Assembly (NCBI GenBank): GCA_963931865.1
Contig: OZ007507.1
Span: 11,628,432-11,692,431 of the forward strand
Direction: 5' to 3'
Length of the DNA stretch: 64,000 bases
From: Axinella damicornis
Lineage: Eukaryota; Porifera; Demospongiae; Axinellida; Axinellidae
The notes under the pieces are model-generated. The model was not told the DNA's origin, ran no database searches, and saw only the letters and a program-made list of their open reading frames with translations. A program made the position numbers and the translations under genes. Shown here piece after piece: positions 59,426 to 64,000 of this stretch. Numbering within the stretch: the stretch's first letter is position 1; each line of letters begins with the position of its first letter.

Positions 59426-59989
59426 AGGAGTGCGGCTGCCACTTGTCAACCAATCAAGTATACTTACGGAATTGTTTGAATGTGAATCAAGCATTGTGGT
59501 GTTACCATGACAAGGATGCAATTTCATTGAGTAATGCAATTAAATTTTTCGAACCTCAAATAAAAGCGTACAATCTCAAGATCTATCTCGAGACTGCATG
59601 CTTCTGTTGCGCAATCTCGATACTGGCATGCATATTGCAAAATTGCATTTCGCAATCTCACAATTGCACAAAATTCCAGAGTATATGTACGATACTTTTG
59701 AAAGTGACCGATTTCCAATTTAGTTGAAATTTAGGTCGGGCTTACACATGGATGGCTTTAGCCCCGTCGACCTGTCCCTACTAGGCTAGCGTTGTCAACA
59801 ATGAATGGGAGGTCATCCAGCAATCAATTTGTGCTACTCATTCTCAGGCCAGTCTGGGAATGAGTATGCCTACCTTCTTGTGTCAAAGTTTTCATCCATT
59901 AGTGATGCAAGTCTGGAAGAGAGCAGAGCATATCCAACCATAAACATACAATGGGAACTTGAATGGCATATGTACTACTGTTGGTAGGT

Positions 59990-60158
59990 GGGTGGGGAGG
60001 GAGGGAGGGAGGGAGGGAGGGAGGGAGGGGGGGAGGGAGAGAAGGGGAGGGAGGGGGGAGGGAGAAAAGGGGAGGGAGGGAGGGGGAGGGAGGGAGGAAA
60101 GGAGGGAGGGGGGAGGGAGGGAGGGGAGAGGGAGGGAGGGAGGGGGGGAGGGGGGAAT
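59990..60158. repeat. (GGGA)n purine tract
   Basis: gggagggagggagg with ggggg and gagaa interruptions. Neighbouring 59430-59989 and 60160-61028 show no gene; a short direct repeat (gagcactcagtggcagtc) lies at 60545-60585. Confidence 0.88.
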
Positions 60159-61028
60159 GATGACCTAACTGGCACCTTTTGTGATCTCTCTTCTCAATGG
60201 CAGACCTATACACAAGTGAACCAAATAACACGTGAAAGGGATTCTCATGAGGAACCTTAATTCACCAATTCAGAAATGGTATAATTATACTGCATGGATC
60301 ACTGCACACACATCAGGCAAGTCTAACCATTCTCTCACAGCGCAGGAAGTGAGAACGAGAATGGTCTATAGACTAGAGCTGCTCCCACAGTAGCAGTATG
60401 CTATACCAGACCACCACATTGTGAAGCATAACTAATCACGGCAACAACCACAGTCTAGATAAATGACTTTGTAATACTTTGGCCAGCTGCTGCATCATGT
60501 TCACCCTGCACACACTGAAGGTGATCTCCTTGCTCAGCCACTGAGAGCACTCAGTGGCAGTCACTGAGAGCACTCAGTGGCAGTCTCTGCTAATCAGCAT
60601 AAGAGGAAGGACGCAACGTCACATCGTAGCACGATCACAAAGTAATTAAATCAGCATTCCTAGCATACTTTAAATGTGGGCAGAGGGCACTGCAATCTAT
60701 TGCTACATGCATTGATGCTGCCAAGGTTGGAATTGACATCAATGTTCTGCACGCAACCATCACAGTTGACAACACCAAGGCATGCACCTGGTCAATAAAA
60801 TCCAGCTGTATAATACACTATTGAGTATTATGACTGCTTATCTGAGGGTGCCCCACCTATAATTCAACACAGCGCAATGCACAGCCTGAACTTAAGAGTT
60901 CACCTGATTTCATTTTTAGTGCATCACATGATAATGTCCTGCATCCCTCCCTAGTCAGAGTTAGGGACTCAATCTGAATTATAGCTATAGTGTGTTCTGC
61001 AGCATGGGTCTGGCTTCATTCCTGGAGC

Positions 61029-61215
61029 CTGCCAGCCTCATTTCCTGGCCAGGGAGAGCCTGGCCTCTTTCCTGGGCCAGGGATAGCTTGGCCTCATTCC
61101 CGGGCCAGGGAGAGCCTGGCCTCATTCCCGGGCCAGGGAGAGCCTGGCCTCATTCCCGGGCCAGGGAGAGTCTGGCCTCATTTCCGGGCCAGGGTGAACC
61201 TGGCTTTGGTCCCAG
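61029..61215. repeat. 28-bp tandem array cctcattcccgggccaggga
   Basis: About six units whose core (gcctcattcccgggcc...agcctgg) is nearly the hairpin-MITE terminus, suggesting the array grew from a MITE end. Confidence 0.8.
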
Positions 61216-61406
61216 GCCTTCAGCTTCTTGTTCCCACAAAGAAAAACTTCTGGGAAGCTTGGGCCTGCATGAGTTAGGGTACACTTTTGCTCACCAAACC
61301 ACAGTTTTGATAGTGCAGGACATTGCCATGGCAACCAGACCATCACCAGGTGTTTGTTGACAGTAGATACTACACATGTACATATGACTTCCTTGAGGCA
61401 GAGGTA

Positions 61407-61804
61407 TAGGCCTGAGATAATTATGCCTCAATTTTTTTAGCTATTATATTCCTTACTTCTTTCAAAATCTTGCTATTATTCCCCCAAACTCTTGCTATTA
61501 TTCTCTCAACAAATAACTTTATAGTCAACGCTTGTTATACTGCAACATTCAACATAGTCCTGAGTGAGCAAAGATTGCAACTGAGGTACCGCAAATCCGA
61601 GTCCTCGGACTACACTGTCAACAATCAACTACAACATCTGCTGCAAATGTCAGCCATTATTACCATGTGCAGCAAACCGAAAGTCAATTTGCGCCACACC
61701 CCTTACTTCCACATGCAAAAGCTTGCTATTATTCTCGAATTATTCTCAATTCTTTACCTTTGCTACTTTCTCAAAATTATTCTGGCATAATTATCTCAGG
61801 CCTA
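61407..61804. mobile_element. MITE with 21-bp perfect inverted ends taggcctgagataattat gcc
   Basis: The ends are exact complements. The interior is AT-rich with repeated cttgctattattc motifs. Same family as 44335-44761. Flanks ggcagagg / ggcagaag are similar but offset. Confidence 0.75.
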
Positions 61805-61921
61805 GGCAGAAGTGTTTCAGGGATTTCTGGCAGTAAATTACCAAGAATGAGGTTGCCATGACAACTACATGATAACTGCTGTGCAACATCATACATGATA
61901 GGTCCACACAGCAAGGTAGCT

Positions 61922-61964
<43 letters not shown>
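61922..61964. repeat. (TAGA)n tetranucleotide, ~11 units
   Basis: Clean tagatagata run. The region 61965-62440 otherwise contains one hairpin MITE (about 62081-62145, ccagaccattttcacc / gaaaaatggtctgg). Confidence 0.95.
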
Positions 61965-62440
61965 GACACATGCATACAGGCCCTGAGATTGGTCCACAGC
62001 AAATCTTGAACTTATGATCGAAGGTGCATGGGTTATATACATACAATTGTACTAAGAAGTGAGCACAGCATGTGAAGCGTAGCCTTGTTGTTCCCAGACC
62101 ATTTTCACCTCCACGTGCGAAAAATGGTCTGGGAATAAGACTATGGAAAGCCAGGAATGTTAACTTTTCTCCACAGTTTTACTAGCTGTCAAAACGCACA
62201 AGGGGTTAACACCAAACCCCACCCCCAGCAAGATTTTGTACACCAAGCATCTTGCAACATTTCTCTTGCAAGTCTTGCAAGATAATAGTGGAGATTCTTG
62301 CAATAATTTTTATGCTAGCTTGCAAGACTGGTCTACGTGGGTATGGTCTCTTACTCAGTCTAGCTGCTAGACAGCCCTCTCCACCCTTTGTGTGCTCCTC
62401 AGCAAGCCAGGTGGAGAGGGCCTAGCATCCAGACTACCTC

Positions 62441-64000
62441 TTACTTTGCCATGTCGGTCAGCTTAGCAAAGTGTTGCATGGCGTCCAGCACATCTTGTTC
62501 CCCTGTGGGGGTAAGAACTCCATCTTTTATGCATCCCAGAGTGAGACAAACAAGAAGAATCGTGCCCTAGGTAGCTTGCTTTGTGCACTCATAGTTCACG
62601 GGGGTCATGTGCACACACAGTCAGAGAGAACTCACACGTCAACTCACATGACAGCAAACAAAACTCACATGACAACAAAGAGAAATCACATGATGCAATT
62701 TCGTATCTTGGTAGTGGAACTGCTACTACCTCATGACGGGCAGTGTGACTTTCTTTGTATGAACCACACTATCACAATCTCAAGAAACTACCGATCGCTG
62801 ATTACGCTGAAGGGTTCTTTCTAGTTCTGTAGGGCAATGTTTACCTTGCAGCCATCTTTGTTTGACGTTGCTGTGTATTTTTCCTGCAAGCATACGGAAT
62901 ATGGGGTTCAGCTTACTAGCACCACAGCAACAAGATGTATGTAAGTAAAGTTGAATACATGCAGGGTGACCTCTCCACTACAGAACACATGACATTGTGT
63001 ATCCTGATTAGGAAAGCGCGTCCTCATTTTTAGTTAGGCTTTTTGTTGCACACCCACCAATGCATTGTGATATGGTGGCTGTAGGTGTACGAAGGGCTAG
63101 TTCACATGGACTTTGACAAGGCTATCATGGAAAAACAGAACCAGGGTGGGTTAATAATTTGCAACATTTGCTAAGGTGTGTGTGTGTGTGTGTTTACATG
63201 GCTTTGGTACATTGTCCTGATTAACCAAGGCATCCTAACTCAGAGTACCCTTAAAAGGAGTTCCCTTGTATCCTGCATGCGCACACTCACCGGAGTCACT
63301 TGGATCGGCCAGATAGGCGAGCCAGAGCGGGGGCAGGTTGGATACGTCCATTACCTCATAATTCCCTGAAAAGTGGCATGTGGGCAACATCTGTACAGCA
63401 ACCAATGTCCACTCCATTAGTGCAAGATACAAATTGAATCAATCAATCAATCAATTTTATCCAGTTAAGGAAGGGGTTATACAGAGGTTGAATAACCTAT
63501 CAGGGTACTCCCAAGTTACCTAGGAGCTCCCAAGTTACCTAGGAGCATGCTATTCCCATACTACATACAATGCATACCACTGAATACAGTTATAGCCTTG
63601 TTCCCAGGCCGTGCGCCGCCGAAATTTTTCTTCACCGCGCACACAGGGGGGAGCCTGGGAATGAGGCTAGAATACAGTAGTTACCAGACCAAATAAACAC
63701 AGATTTTTAACTGGACCAATTAAGTAATTGAAAACCAACAACGTGTAAACAAAGCATGCACACGCAATCAATATTCCTTCTCTCAGGCCAGCAAGTACTA
63801 ACCCTTCACACAACTTAGCAAATGTTGCAAATTAACCCACCGTGGTTCTGTTTTTTCATGATAGCTTTGTCAAAGTCCATGTGAACTAGCCCTTCGTACA
63901 CCTACAGCCGCCATATCACAATGCATTAGTGGGTGTGGAACACTGTGTACAGTACACGTGTTCAATTCCGTGGCCTGACCTGAATGACCCTGTCCTGTAG
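62441..64000 (-). CDS. 3' end of an unrecognised gene (five exons in view)
   Basis: Exons on the minus strand: 64000-63980 (LQDRVIQ, open at the window edge), 63901-63841, 63365-63291, 62883-62845 and 62502-62441 with TAA. All are GT-AG and all phases agree. The C-terminus contains VYEGLVHMDFDKAIMKKQNH, then GNYEVMDVSNLPPLWLAYLA, DPSDSGKIHSNVKQRWLQ, and ends GEQDVLDAMQHFAKLTDMAK. The sequence looks well conserved, with no low complexity, but I cannot name the family. Hydrophilic, no membrane segment. Confidence 0.65.
63085..63145 (+). pseudogene. Orphan inverted copy of the exon at 63841-63901
   Basis: Encodes VYEGLVHMDFDKAIMEKQNQ with intact acceptor (ggctgtag) and donor (gtgggt), on the opposite strand inside an intron of the gene above. 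The similarity extends over about 63050-63180 versus 63805-63935. No other exon of a plus-strand copy was found. Confidence 0.6.
63591..63669. mobile_element. Hairpin MITE, TSD gaatacagt
   Basis: tatagccttgttcccaggcc...gagcctgggaatgaggcta; perfect 9-bp duplication gaatacagt at 63582-63590 and 63670-63678. Confidence 0.88.

Noticed and set aside
58057..59727. Very long overlapping ORFs (up to 552 codons) on both strands
   Set aside because: They are produced by a 15/16-bp repeat without stop codons; peptides are pure repetition in every frame.

Overview
This is eukaryotic, almost certainly metazoan DNA. Genes are split by GT-AG introns, transposon fossils and micro/minisatellites are abundant, and the protein families (GPR157-type GPCR, USP2/21-type ubiquitin protease, WH1-CRIB WASP-like protein) are animal ones. 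The dense short palindromic elements would fit a marine invertebrate such as a demosponge, but this is inference and no marker proves it. No transposase or reverse transcriptase is recognisable, so every mobile element seen is non-autonomous.

Layout. 0-2 kb: the downstream part of a minus-strand GPR157-like receptor, possibly driven from a CRE-containing promoter near 8.1 kb. 3.0-6.8 kb: a large fold-back element with a 13-bp array inside and nested hairpin transposons. 9.4-14.5 kb: a plus-strand gene with a Pro/Tyr-rich N-terminus and a beta-trefoil domain. 15.5-32.15 kb and 34.13-51.3 kb: two copies of one ~17-kb block in direct orientation. Each carries a complete 11-coding-exon deubiquitinase gene (950 and 916 codons as I splice them). 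The second copy runs into a 200-N gap (51301-51500). This is either a recent tandem duplication or two haplotypes placed in tandem by the assembler. 32.15-34.13 kb: spacer with a 185-bp satellite. 53.9-55.2 kb: a minus-strand, apparently intronless WASP-like gene with an apparent frameshift in the WH1 domain and no VCA tail. 56-57.5 kb: the last two exons of an unrecognised minus-strand gene. 58.1-59.4 kb: a ~16-bp minisatellite. 62.4-64 kb: the 3' end of another minus-strand gene, with one of its exons duplicated in inverted orientation.

The most striking thing is a family of palindromic mobile elements ending in TAGCCTCGTTCCCAGGCC (or the variant TAGTCTCGTGCCCAGACC). At least nineteen copies, 44-960 bp long, are flanked by 9-bp target duplications, thirteen or more of them perfect. 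The longer copies share a double-hairpin design: a short hairpin at each end around an unrelated core. Filled-versus-empty site comparison between the two 17-kb blocks shows that the family moved after the blocks diverged. Other elements nest inside it, including a TTAA-flanked piggyBac-like MITE and an element with an 8-bp duplication.

A second theme is that many 3' splice sites sit directly behind expanded pyrimidine or CA microsatellites.
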